NCBI GenBank assembly: GCA_039208045.1
Contig: JBCCRH010000024.1
Coordinates: forward strand, 1 to 27,380
Length of the DNA stretch: 27,380 nucleotides
DNA from: JBCCRH01 sp039208045
GTDB lineage: Bacteria > Bacteroidota > Bacteroidia > Chitinophagales > Saprospiraceae
Reading direction: 5' to 3'
Position 1 is the first letter of the stretch. Each line of letters opens with the position of its first letter. Position numbers and translations under genes: made by a program. Positions 7,906 through 15,501 of the stretch are shown here, piece after piece. The notes below the pieces were generated by a model. The model saw nothing but the letters and a program-made list of their open reading frames with translations, did no database searches and was not told the DNA's origin.

Positions 7906-8181
7906 TTACTCAGCTGCTTGCTTATTACGGCTAGCAAATTTGGCGAATTTCTTATTAAACTTGTCAATACGTCCAGCCGTATCAACGAATTTCATTTTTC
8001 CAGTAAAGAACGGGTGCGAATAGCTCGAAATCTCTAACTTGATTAGTGGGTATTCCTTACCATCTTCCCAGGTGATAGTGTCTTTTGCAGGTGCACAAGA
8101 GCGTGCCAACCACGCCTCGTCACAAGAAAAGTCCTTAAATACTACCATTCTATAATTCTCAGGATGAATTTCTTTTTTCAT
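7906..8181 (-). CDS. rpmE2: 50S ribosomal protein L31, type B
   Basis: A 91-residue protein beginning MKKEIHPENYRMVVFKD and containing SYSHPFFTGKMKFVDTAGRIDKF, the family signature of L31. The CxxC zinc motif of type A L31 is absent; only isolated cysteines remain, which defines the zinc-independent type B form. It sits on the large ribosomal subunit. The gene is alone, with a -7 promoter box at 8219-8226 and its own terminator, diverging from the Nudix gene. Confidence 0.95.
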   Translation of the reverse strand: MKKEIHPENYRMVVFKDFSCDEAWLARSCAPAKDTITWEDGKEYPLIKLEISSYSHPFFTGKMKFVDTAGRIDKFNKKFAKFASRNKQAAE

Positions 8182-8218
8182 CGTATATCTTCTTTTACTT
8201 AATTTCTAAAAAGGATTG

Positions 8219-8226
8219 CAAATGTA
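8219..8226 (-). promoter_or_regulatory. Bacteroidota -7 box for rpmE2
   Basis: On the minus strand this reads TACATTTG, an exact fit to the Bacteroidota TAnnTTTG element, 37 bases upstream of the L31 ATG. No clear -33 TTTG element is seen at the expected distance, so the call rests on the -7 box and position. Confidence 0.55.
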
Positions 8227-8333
8227 CAGTTTTTGGGTCTTAAATAAAAGGGTTTGTCATTTTTATTTAACAATTACATTAGCTGAAACATCCCCCAAGG
8301 TAGAATGTTTGAAGAGGTACAAGATCGAAAAAA

Positions 8334-8861
8334 ATGGAGCAACAACAATCAACTAGCATTTCCCCAAAAGTACGGGCACCTATCGGACTAAAGCGCGCTG
8401 CTGCTATGGTCATACTTCGGTATCAGCGGCAGTTCTTACTGCTTAAGCGCTACAATCCACCTCATGTGGGCAAATATGTGCCAGTAGGTGGTAAACTGGA
8501 ACGCTTTGAAAGCCCCGATCAAGCCGCTATCCGTGAAACCTTCGAAGAGACAGGTATCCGTATTACTCGCGAGCAGTTGCGCTATGGTGGAATACTGATG
8601 GAGACCTCCCCAGTAGATTATAACTGGCAGAGTAACATCTACTTAGCCGATGTGCCTTACCAAGAGGCTCCATTGTGCGATGAAGGAGAGCTGGCTTGGA
8701 TCAATTTCGAGGATATTCCTAATATATCTACTCCCGCAACCGACTGGCATATTTACCAATATCTGATGCGGGAGCAGCCCTTTGCAATGAATGCTATTTT
8801 TGACGAAAATATCCAGGTACTCTCTATGACTGAAGAGATTGAAGGGATAGCGCTGATCTGA
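8334..8861 (+). CDS. Nudix hydrolase
   Basis: A 175-residue protein with a clear Nudix box at residues 53-75: G53, E59, R67-E68, E71-E72, G74, matching Gx5Ex7REUxEExGU with Thr at the hydrophobic position after RE. The acidic residues bind Mg2+ and the family hydrolyses nucleoside diphosphates linked to another group. The preceding VILRYQRQFLLLKRYNPPHVG and VPVGGKLE resemble MutT/8-oxo-dGTPase-like members, but the substrate cannot be read from sequence. The start at 8334 follows an A-rich GAAAAAA stretch. The gene converges on the esterase gene with a four-base gap between stops. Confidence 0.85.
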   Translation: MEQQQSTSISPKVRAPIGLKRAAAMVILRYQRQFLLLKRYNPPHVGKYVPVGGKLERFESPDQAAIRETFEETGIRITREQLRYGGILMETSPVDYNWQSNIYLADVPYQEAPLCDEGELAWINFEDIPNISTPATDWHIYQYLMREQPFAMNAIFDENIQVLSMTEEIEGIALI

Positions 8862-8865
8862 TACT

Positions 8866-9597
8866 CTAAAATTTCTCGCTTAACACATAAGGCAGCATAT
8901 TTCGCCAAGTGGGCCAATCATGGGCCATATCGTGCCCCCATACATCTAATTCATGTGAAATACGCTTGGCGTTCAGCACATGAGAAAAACCACGGGTGGC
9001 TTCTGGTGTCTCGTAGTCACCCGAACCAGTCAAGATATGCACAGGTCGGTTGGACTGTAGCATCGGTAGGAAGTAGTTATCATTCAAATTCGGGATATAC
9101 TGCATCGGAGAATTAAAATAGACATCCTGATCGTGATACCCCTTGGTGTAAGTACTCAAATCATAATTGCCACTCATCGCAATCACTCCATGAATTAAGT
9201 CGGGCCGTCTAAAATATAGATTAGCAGAATGCAAAGCACCTAGCGATGCCCCACAAGTAACGATGGGTGTCTCTTGACTGGTCTTATTCTTAATGAATGG
9301 GATGACTTCATCATAGACGTAGTTATTAAACTGTGAATGGCGGATCGACTTATGCCGTGGGTGCATGTGGTTGTTGAGCCAGCTTTCGGAGTTAATGCTA
9401 TTGATTGAAAATACTTTTATTTTCCCAGCATTGATAAAGGGGGCGATGGCATTAATGAGGTGGAAACGCTCATACTCTAGGTAATCGGCAGCAGCCGTTG
9501 GAAGCATCAAAAGTGCAAAACCATAGTGGCCATACTCTACAATTTCCATGTGCTTATTGAGTGATGGACTGTGCCATCCATGTATCGCTCTGTGCAT
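8866..9597 (-). CDS. Esterase-family alpha/beta hydrolase
   Basis: A 243-residue alpha/beta hydrolase of the putative-esterase group. The nucleophile elbow is GASLG (Ser in TCGASLGALHSA), an acid is likely in ILTGSGDYE and the catalytic His in DVWGHDMAHDW. The family's typical N-terminus (MxRxxHxWxSPxLxxxME, then YGHYG) begins exactly at the ATG at 9597. The frame runs on to an ATG at 9642, but a -7 promoter box at 9617-9624 lies inside that extension, so 9597 is the better start. Natural substrate unknown. It converges with the Nudix gene and diverges from the ABC importer. Confidence 0.8.
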   Translation of the reverse strand: MHRAIHGWHSPSLNKHMEIVEYGHYGFALLMLPTAAADYLEYERFHLINAIAPFINAGKIKVFSINSINSESWLNNHMHPRHKSIRHSQFNNYVYDEVIPFIKNKTSQETPIVTCGASLGALHSANLYFRRPDLIHGVIAMSGNYDLSTYTKGYHDQDVYFNSPMQYIPNLNDNYFLPMLQSNRPVHILTGSGDYETPEATRGFSHVLNAKRISHELDVWGHDMAHDWPTWRNMLPYVLSEKF

Positions 9598-9616
9598 ATA
9601 GTGGTTCTTTTTGCGG

Positions 9617-9624
9617 CAAAGATA
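9617..9624 (-). promoter_or_regulatory. Bacteroidota -7 box for the esterase gene
   Basis: Minus-strand TATCTTTG is an exact TAnnTTTG match, 19 bases before the ATG at 9597. Transcription from here would begin near 9610 and exclude the upstream in-frame ATG at 9642, so it decides the start. A TTTG on the minus strand lies about 15 bases upstream, closer than the usual -33 spacing. Confidence 0.5.
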
Positions 9625-9667
9625 CGGGAAGGCGTACAACAAATAAAAATTACTTATCTTCCAAATT

Positions 9668-10588
9668 ATGATAGAAGTGCAATCCCTCAGTAAATACTAT
9701 GGTGATTTTACGGCAGTAGATGCCGTTTCTTTTCGAGTAGAAAAGGGGCAAACCCTAGCTTTGGTAGGAACAAGTGGCTCTGGAAAGACTACTACCCTAA
9801 AGATGCTCAACCGACTCATTGAGCCTTCAGATGGCCGAATCTGGGTGGATGAGCAAGAAGTGACCACTGTTCCTACAGCGGAACTACGCCGTAAGATGGG
9901 CTATGTGATCCAGCGTATTGGCCTCTTTCCTCACTATACTATTTATGAAAATATTGCACTCGTACCACGTCTGTTGGGATGGTCTGCACAGCGGATTCGC
10001 TCGCGCATCAAGACCCTCTTGGTGCAACTGGACCTTCCCGAAGATAGCATTCATAAGCATCCTAATGCCTTAAGTGGCGGGCAGCAACAGCGAGTGGGTA
10101 TTGCTCGGGCATTAGCCGCAAATCCACCGATTATTTTAATGGATGAGCCTTTTGGCGCGCTTGATCCCATTACCCGAAAGGGAATCCGAAAAGATTTTAT
10201 GGAATTGGAAGAGCTGACTAGTAAGACCACTGTGCTAGTAACGCATGATGTAGAGGAAGCTTTTGAACTGGCTGATCTGGTTTGCGTATTGGATCAAGGG
10301 AAGGTACAGCAGCTAGGGACGCCGAAAGAGCTGCTATTGCAGCCTGCCAACGGTTTTGTGTGTGACTTTTTAGCCGGAAAACAAACGGAGTTAGAGCTAA
10401 CTACCTTTACCTTGAATGACCTAGCCGAACATTTGCCGAAAGGCGCTACTACTACCACCTCGACTACTGTACTCGAAGCGCTTGATACCTTAACTAAAAG
10501 CAAGAGCCAGCAGCATTTTTCTTTTTCTATAGAAGATTTAATGAAGGCTTTTCAAACTGCAAAATTGGAGTGGTCAACTCCCAACTAG
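9668..10588 (+). CDS. Osmoprotectant-type ABC importer, ATP-binding protein
   Basis: A 306-residue ABC ATPase. Walker A is GTSGSGKTT (residues 34-42), Q-loop Gln82, signature LSGGQ at 135-139, Walker B IILMDE at 155-160 and the switch His193 in VLVTHD. The sequence around the Q-loop (YVIQRIGLFPHYTIYENIALVP) and the RKDFMELEEL stretch are typical of the ProV/OpuCA branch that powers uptake of glycine betaine, choline or related compounds. Unlike full-length OpuCA, it ends with only a short Thr-rich tail and no recognisable pair of CBS domains, so the usual ionic-strength sensor seems absent. The permease/binding-protein fusion starts six bases after its stop. Confidence 0.88.
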   Translation: MIEVQSLSKYYGDFTAVDAVSFRVEKGQTLALVGTSGSGKTTTLKMLNRLIEPSDGRIWVDEQEVTTVPTAELRRKMGYVIQRIGLFPHYTIYENIALVPRLLGWSAQRIRSRIKTLLVQLDLPEDSIHKHPNALSGGQQQRVGIARALAANPPIILMDEPFGALDPITRKGIRKDFMELEELTSKTTVLVTHDVEEAFELADLVCVLDQGKVQQLGTPKELLLQPANGFVCDFLAGKQTELELTTFTLNDLAEHLPKGATTTTSTTVLEALDTLTKSKSQQHFSFSIEDLMKAFQTAKLEWSTPN

Positions 10589-10594
10589 AATAAT

Positions 10595-12145
10595 ATGGAT
10601 GCAATCAATGGATTTTTCCAATTTATTGGGGACAATCAGGCGAAGCTGCTTGAACAAATGCTAGAGCATGTTGGGCTAACTTTTTTTTCGCTGCTGCTGG
10701 CAATGGTGCTGGCCATTCCCTTAGGCATCTACTGTTCGCGCAATCAGCGGTTTGCTCCTCTGGTGCTTGGAATAGCTGGGGTCTTACAAACCATACCTAG
10801 TATTGCCCTTTTGGGCTTTATGATTCCACTGCTGGGTATTGGGATAAAGCCTGCTATTTTCGCGCTGTTTTTGTATGCCATTCTTCCCATTCTGCGCAAT
10901 ACTTACACGGGTATTCAGGAGGTAGATCCTGGCGTTAAGGAGGCTGCCCTGGGGATGGGGCTTACGCCAAAACAGGTGTTGTACAAGGTGGAGTTGCCAT
11001 TAGCACTTCCTGTACTCTTTGCGGGTATCCGCACAGCAACAGTGATCAATGTGGGAGTGGCGACCTTGGCGGCTTACATTGGTGCGGGAGGGCTTGGAGA
11101 GTTTATTTTTGGGGGCATTGCGCTGAATAATTCCTATATGATTTTGGCAGGAGCCATACCCGCAGCAGTTCTAGCAGTACTTTTTGACCAAGGCTTGGCT
11201 TGGCTCCAACAGCGGCAAGCACGACCAAGTGTGCGCCAAATCGCGCTTTTAGGCTTAACCATCCCCCTATTTAGCGCCATGTATACCTTGCCTCAGGCCT
11301 ACACTTCTGGTATACGAGCAGGCTTTGATCCTGAGTTTTTGGGGCGTGCCGATGGCTACTATAAACTAGCAGACCTGTATGATCTGGATTTTAATACATT
11401 GGTGTTAAATGCGGGTCTGATGTATGAGGCGGTAGAAAATGAGGAAGTAGAGGTGATTAGTGGTTATTCGACAGATGGGCGTATTAAGTCTTATAACTTA
11501 AAAGTACTAGAAGATGATAAAAATGCCTTTCCCCCCTATTACTGCGCGCCGCTGCTCAATTTGGCTACTGCCAAAGAATATCCAGAACTACTTGAGGTTT
11601 TGAATTTGCTTTCCGGTAAAATATCAGACGAGATGATGACGGAGCTGAATTATCAGGTAGACTTTGAGAAAAAGCTACCCGCAGAAGTAGCCAAGGATTT
11701 TCTGGTAACCCAAAAGCTCTGGAAGCCCGATCGGCAGCAAGGAGGGGAAGTAATTCGAATAGGCTCCAAAATATTTACGGAGCAGTATATCCTCGTAGAA
11801 TTGTTTTCCCAATTGATCAACGGCTACACTGGTTTAGATGTAGAGAGCAAAGCCGGCCTAGGTGGCACCAAAATTTGCTTCGACGCCCTAAAAGTGGGAG
11901 AAATTGATATTTACCCCGAGTACACCGGTACTGGCTTTATCGTTATTGCTCAGCCGGATGCGGCTACCGTAGAGCGCCTAATTAGTGATCGAGACGGCGT
12001 ATATGAGTATGTAAAAGCCAAATTTGAAGAGGAGCATGGCATTTTATGGCTTGACCCTCTGGGCTTTAATAATACTTATGCCTTGATGGTGAAGGAAGTG
12101 CGTGCGCAGGAAAAAGGATGGGAACGCATTGGGGATTTGAGATAA
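10595..12145 (+). CDS. ABC permease fused to a circularly permuted substrate-binding domain
   Basis: A 516-residue fusion. Residues about 20-205 are an OpuCB/ProW-type permease with several membrane helices and an EAA loop (EAALGMGLTPKQVLYKVELP, 116-135). A further helix near 216-234 places the rest outside the membrane. Residues 243-376 match what is normally the C-terminal half of OpuCC/ProX-like glycine-betaine-type binding proteins (GFDPEFLGRADGYYKL, ISGYSTDGRI, DDKNAFPPYYCAPL, LNYQVD). Residues 386-515 match the normal N-terminal half (IRIGSKIFTEQYILVEL, GLGGTKICFDAL, IDIYPEYTGTG, DPLGFNNTYAL), ending IGDLR. The two halves are therefore in reverse order, joined by a short linker KPDRQQGG. 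With the ATPase upstream it forms a two-gene importer. Ligand inferred only by family: betaine, choline or a similar solute. Confidence 0.85.
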   Translation: MDAINGFFQFIGDNQAKLLEQMLEHVGLTFFSLLLAMVLAIPLGIYCSRNQRFAPLVLGIAGVLQTIPSIALLGFMIPLLGIGIKPAIFALFLYAILPILRNTYTGIQEVDPGVKEAALGMGLTPKQVLYKVELPLALPVLFAGIRTATVINVGVATLAAYIGAGGLGEFIFGGIALNNSYMILAGAIPAAVLAVLFDQGLAWLQQRQARPSVRQIALLGLTIPLFSAMYTLPQAYTSGIRAGFDPEFLGRADGYYKLADLYDLDFNTLVLNAGLMYEAVENEEVEVISGYSTDGRIKSYNLKVLEDDKNAFPPYYCAPLLNLATAKEYPELLEVLNLLSGKISDEMMTELNYQVDFEKKLPAEVAKDFLVTQKLWKPDRQQGGEVIRIGSKIFTEQYILVELFSQLINGYTGLDVESKAGLGGTKICFDALKVGEIDIYPEYTGTGFIVIAQPDAATVERLISDRDGVYEYVKAKFEEEHGILWLDPLGFNNTYALMVKEVRAQEKGWERIGDLR

Positions 12146-12152
12146 AATAGAA

Positions 12153-12182
12153 AAGGGCTACCACCCTAAAGCAGTAACCCTT
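12153..12182. terminator. Hairpin terminator between convergent genes
   Basis: AAGGGCTAC and GTAACCCTT form a 9-bp stem with one G-T pair around a 12-base loop. Read on the minus strand the stem is followed by a T-rich TTCTATTTTA, fitting termination of the GIN-domain lipoprotein gene. It also lies just after the importer's stop on the plus strand. Confidence 0.55.
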
Positions 12183-12202
12183 CGAATACAAACTCAAAGT
12201 CT

Positions 12203-12940
12203 TTATCCTACATCGATCACATCGCCGGAGCCATTGATTTCAATATCTAGTGCTGGATCGCCAATGTAGCGTACATCACCGCTACCACTGATACGTACCG
12301 TCAGTTTGCTAAAAGCAGCAACCTTTACATCGCCAGAGCCTGCAATACGTACAAATACATCATCCGATTGCAAATCAAAAGCACCGATACTACCAGAGCC
12401 ACTAATATTAATATCTAAGTCATTCGTAGCGCCTTCTAAGAAAATATTGCCCGAGCCCGTAATGTCCGCATCTACAACATCGGCATTGAGACCTAAATCT
12501 ATATTGCCAGAGCCTATAATGCTCAAGGTGATATTGCCGACTTCTAGAAACTCTTCGCTCACAATATCGCCGCTACCTACTACATGTAAAGCACGAATAG
12601 CTGGGACGGTAATAATAAAGGTCAAATCACCCAAATTATTGATACAGCGGTTAGTTTCAATTTCCCAAATGCCATTTCTAATATCCAGTTCCAGCTCATT
12701 GATAATGGCTTCGGAGCCCTGCACCACCACTTGCTGTAGTGGCCCTTGCTGAATCACTACCCTGGCTGGTAGTTCTAGCTCAATACCATTAAAATCAGCT
12801 AAAAATAGCTCAGTGGTAATAAATGGCCCACCTGCATTGATACAGTCAAAGTCGTCGTCGTCATCAATATCGATGAAACAGCTACTTAGGGCGAGTACTG
12901 CAAAGACAGCTAGTAACAGAATCCATTTTAGTTTATTCAT
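12203..12940 (-). CDS. GIN-domain (DUF2807-type) lipoprotein
   Basis: A 245-residue lipoprotein. The start at 12940 (MNKLKWILLLAVFAVLALSS, then Cys) gives a classic signal peptide with lipobox LSSC. The frame runs upstream to 13072, but that stretch is encoded by the inverted-repeat element and is not a natural N-terminus. After the lipid-anchored Cys comes an aspartate cluster (FIDIDDDDDFD) like lipoprotein surface-export signals described in Bacteroidota. The body is a regular beta-helix repeat with many GSGD/GSGN turns (VVGSGDI, IIGSGNI, ITGSGNI, ISGSGSI, IAGSGDV, ISGSGDV), the hallmark of the GIN/DUF2807 head domain. Role unknown; possibly surface adhesion. Confidence 0.82.
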   Translation of the reverse strand: MNKLKWILLLAVFAVLALSSCFIDIDDDDDFDCINAGGPFITTELFLADFNGIELELPARVVIQQGPLQQVVVQGSEAIINELELDIRNGIWEIETNRCINNLGDLTFIITVPAIRALHVVGSGDIVSEEFLEVGNITLSIIGSGNIDLGLNADVVDADITGSGNIFLEGATNDLDINISGSGSIGAFDLQSDDVFVRIAGSGDVKVAAFSKLTVRISGSGDVRYIGDPALDIEINGSGDVIDVG

Positions 12941-12972
12941 ATCGCTCTTGTTTTCTGGTTGGTTAAAATTTA

Positions 12973-13130
12973 GTAACAGACAAAGAATAAGTTCCGTATT
13001 TTGACAAGGGGATTTTGCTCCAAGACAAGGCGAAAAATGCAGGCGATGCCTAGCATCGGCGAGGCTTTTCAACGCAGTATTGGAGCAAAAGAGCCAGCCA
13101 TAAATCGAGAAGTTATTCTTTGACTGTTAC
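12973..13130. mobile_element. MITE-like inverted-repeat element
   Basis: The outer arms GTAACAGACAAAGAATAA (12973-12990) and TTATTCTTTGACTGTTAC (13113-13130) are reverse complements with one mismatch. Inside is a second perfect pair, TTTTGCTCCAA (13013-13023) and TTGGAGCAAAA (13080-13090), and near the centre a CGATGC/GCATCG hairpin. TTA flanks both ends (12970-12972 and 13131-13133), as a 3-bp target duplication would; the right TTA is the stop codon of the neighbouring gene. No coding sequence fits inside. Non-autonomous transposable element is the best reading. Confidence 0.6.
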
Positions 13131-13757
13131 TTAGTCGTTATCGTACCTATTATTATCTCTATTTCTTCTATATTTTCGGTAATTGCCAAACCAGCCAAAT
13201 CGGAAGGTAAGTGTGCCTACAGCTCCTTCGAAGTCGCTGTCGGTGTAGCCTAGGTTTTCGTTGGCGCCACGGAGAATGCGGTAGCCACCAGTAGCACCGA
13301 TACGAAACCATCGGGTAACATTGAGCTCTACCCCAATTTCTGGCGTAACCACAAATACTTTATCTAGCTCTTTAAAGCTCACACCAGGTTCGCCAACGGG
13401 TATCTCTACTGCTCCCCAGCCGATGCGCGCACTGCCGTACAAGTGTACCACTTTGTAAGGGCGAAACGTACCCCCAAGCCAAAAGCCACCATGTCCTAAT
13501 GCTATTTCTGTCAAATCATCATCAATAAGCGCTTCAAAATCCACTGTCCCCATACCATAGCCGCCGATGAAGAAGTTATCGATGACCAAGCCACCACCAC
13601 CACCAACGGCAGTTCCCAAGTCATTGGTCAAGCCAAATTCTACGATAGGCGCCCCAAAGCCACCTACTACTCGCGCTTTACCAAATAAGGTTTCGTGCTG
13701 GCTGTAGCCAAAAGTTGCTGCTAGCAAAAAAAGGAGTAAAACAGTCAGGTTTTTCAT
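13131..13757 (-). CDS. Outer-membrane beta-barrel protein
   Basis: A 208-residue protein with a signal peptide (MKNLTVLLLFLLAATFGYSQ) followed by alternating hydrophobic/glycine strands (FFIGGYGMGTVDF, GHGGFWLGGTF, VHLYGSARIGWG, WFRIGATGGYRI, GTLTFRFGWFG) typical of a small eight-stranded outer-membrane barrel. The C-terminus extends past the last aromatic strand as a basic, Asn/Arg-rich tail (KYRRNRDNNRYDND). No specific family function is recognisable. It starts 39 bases after the stop of the STN-repeat gene and probably belongs to the same transcript. The TAA stop touches the MITE-like element. Confidence 0.72.
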   Translation of the reverse strand: MKNLTVLLLFLLAATFGYSQHETLFGKARVVGGFGAPIVEFGLTNDLGTAVGGGGGLVIDNFFIGGYGMGTVDFEALIDDDLTEIALGHGGFWLGGTFRPYKVVHLYGSARIGWGAVEIPVGEPGVSFKELDKVFVVTPEIGVELNVTRWFRIGATGGYRILRGANENLGYTDSDFEGAVGTLTFRFGWFGNYRKYRRNRDNNRYDND

Positions 13758-13796
13758 ATCAATAAGGTTTTTATTTTAAATTAAGCGAAGCCGAGA

Positions 13797-15467
13797 CTAC
13801 AAGCGCACACCCACATTAAATCCAATCCATCCCTTCACATTCGTATTATTATTTGTCTCATCATACATTGTGTATGGCATGATATTCGAGCCATACAAAC
13901 CCGTCTCTGGATCGTATAATTTGGATACCATGACATTAGCTACCGGCCCTGCATAGAAGGCGGCTGTTCGGCCTACCCTCACCGAAAATAAGAGCTTAAA
14001 CTGGTTGAGCTGATTGAGGGTAGTTGTCCAGAATTTCCCTTCATTTACATGATGACTTTGTAATTCTACATTGAGCAGCCAGGGGCCTCCCAGCCTAAAG
14101 GCAGTACCGATTCCATAGCCAAGTGACCAGTACAACGCAGTAGTCGTTTCGGGTTCTGGCCCAGAGTTATCCACCTGCTCCTCCCACTGTGCTCCTACAT
14201 TGAAAATGTTGTAGAAAGAATACGCCCCTAGTTTCGCCCCTACATTGAAGAAGAGTACTTCTCCTGATCCCATCTCAAAACGATTGTATCCATTGCGGAC
14301 GATATTGAGCAAGCCAATCGGCATCCCACTAATGGTATCTGATACATTGATCAAGCCGATCTGAAAGCCATCTACCCGTTTCCCTACATTCAAGAGCCCG
14401 CTAATTTGGCCATACGACACATTACCTGCTACATTGAATAAGCCCGATACTTGCGCAGTAACCTCCCCTCCACTCGTATTATACAGTCCTGAAAGCTGAA
14501 CCACATTATCTCCCTTGCCCGTGACATTAAATAAGCCCGCAGCTTGGATGCCAGAGTATTCTGCTCCAGCGATATTAAATAGCCCTGCTAGCTGTGCTGC
14601 ATCGCCTCCACCGGCTGTATTGAAAAGCCCACCTATCTGCACTCCCCCTACTATACCCTGGCTAACATTGAAAAGGCCTCCAAACTGTGTTCCAATCACC
14701 TCTCCCCCCACGTAGTTTCCTAGGCCAGCTACCTGCACCCCTTTGACATCATTTCGAATACTATTGACCAAGCCACCAACTTCCAATCCACGCACCCCTC
14801 CATTGGTTCCCCACAATAGATTGAAAGACACATTGTTAGTCATCTTCGCACTCTTTTTGGCATTAGAACCCACAAAAGAGAAGAGCGAAATCTGAGCAAT
14901 TCGAGTATCATCTAGCTGCTTGTTGTATTCCTCTAATGGAATAAAAGTCATCAGATTGCGATCAATCGCAAAAAATTGGTCACCGCCGCCAGGTACTTTT
15001 CGTACAACGATGCGCTTCAATGGATTGACGGGTACAAAACCTGGTCGGGGCCTTGGGATGTCATTGATTCGCTTTCGCGTAACGGATAGTTTTTTAGGTT
15101 GAAGCCTCGGAATACGGATGCTACGCTTCGGAATATACACCATCAACTCTTTGTTAGGGTCTATTTTTAAAACGTATTGCTCCCCCATGTAGGCGTAAAT
15201 TACCTTCGTATTTTCAAAAATCAAATCTAAGCCCTTTGTCAGTGGAACTTGGTTAGCATGTACATTGATCTGCTTGTTAATGGGCACAAAGTTCGTACTA
15301 TACGAGAACCTCACCGCATAGCGCTTGCTAATGTCCATGAGTACCTGTCCTAATGGCTCATTATCATAGTGCAAATCCACCAAACGGCCAGCGTGCTGCC
15401 CCACGAGTATGGTACAGCATAGGCAAATGCCTAGCCATCCTAAACTCCACCGTTTTAGGTCTTTCAT
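13797..15467 (-). CDS. STN-domain surface protein with GLFN repeats
   Basis: A 556-residue protein with a signal peptide (1-23) and an STN domain (about 28-102: LHYDNEPLGQVLMDISKRY, then LDLIFENTKVIYAYMGEQYV), the small periplasmic domain that in TonB-dependent transducers contacts a FecR-type anti-sigma factor. No TonB plug or 22-strand barrel follows. Instead, after a basic linker (110-160), residues 225-390 hold about eleven repeats of 15-17 residues with consensus GxQxxGLFNxxG, like the surface repeats first named in Leptospira LA_2272-type proteins, then a C-terminal region (400-556) that looks like barrel strands. It lies 34 bases after fecR-like gene. A signalling or surface role is inference from the STN domain and context. 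Confidence 0.75.
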   Translation of the reverse strand: MKDLKRWSLGWLGICLCCTILVGQHAGRLVDLHYDNEPLGQVLMDISKRYAVRFSYSTNFVPINKQINVHANQVPLTKGLDLIFENTKVIYAYMGEQYVLKIDPNKELMVYIPKRSIRIPRLQPKKLSVTRKRINDIPRPRPGFVPVNPLKRIVVRKVPGGGDQFFAIDRNLMTFIPLEEYNKQLDDTRIAQISLFSFVGSNAKKSAKMTNNVSFNLLWGTNGGVRGLEVGGLVNSIRNDVKGVQVAGLGNYVGGEVIGTQFGGLFNVSQGIVGGVQIGGLFNTAGGGDAAQLAGLFNIAGAEYSGIQAAGLFNVTGKGDNVVQLSGLYNTSGGEVTAQVSGLFNVAGNVSYGQISGLLNVGKRVDGFQIGLINVSDTISGMPIGLLNIVRNGYNRFEMGSGEVLFFNVGAKLGAYSFYNIFNVGAQWEEQVDNSGPEPETTTALYWSLGYGIGTAFRLGGPWLLNVELQSHHVNEGKFWTTTLNQLNQFKLLFSVRVGRTAAFYAGPVANVMVSKLYDPETGLYGSNIMPYTMYDETNNNTNVKGWIGFNVGVRL

Positions 15468-15501
15468 TGATAAATAAAGTTTTGAGTTGTATTCTATCTA
15501 C

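Noticed and set aside
10595..12145. Frameshift or duplication as the cause of the swapped binding-domain halves
   Set aside because: One uninterrupted frame, each motif present exactly once, a short sensible linker and a terminator just after the stop; nothing indicates a broken gene.
12941..13072. 44-residue N-terminal extension of the GIN lipoprotein
   Set aside because: It is encoded by the MITE-like element and would bury the lipoprotein signal peptide inside the protein.
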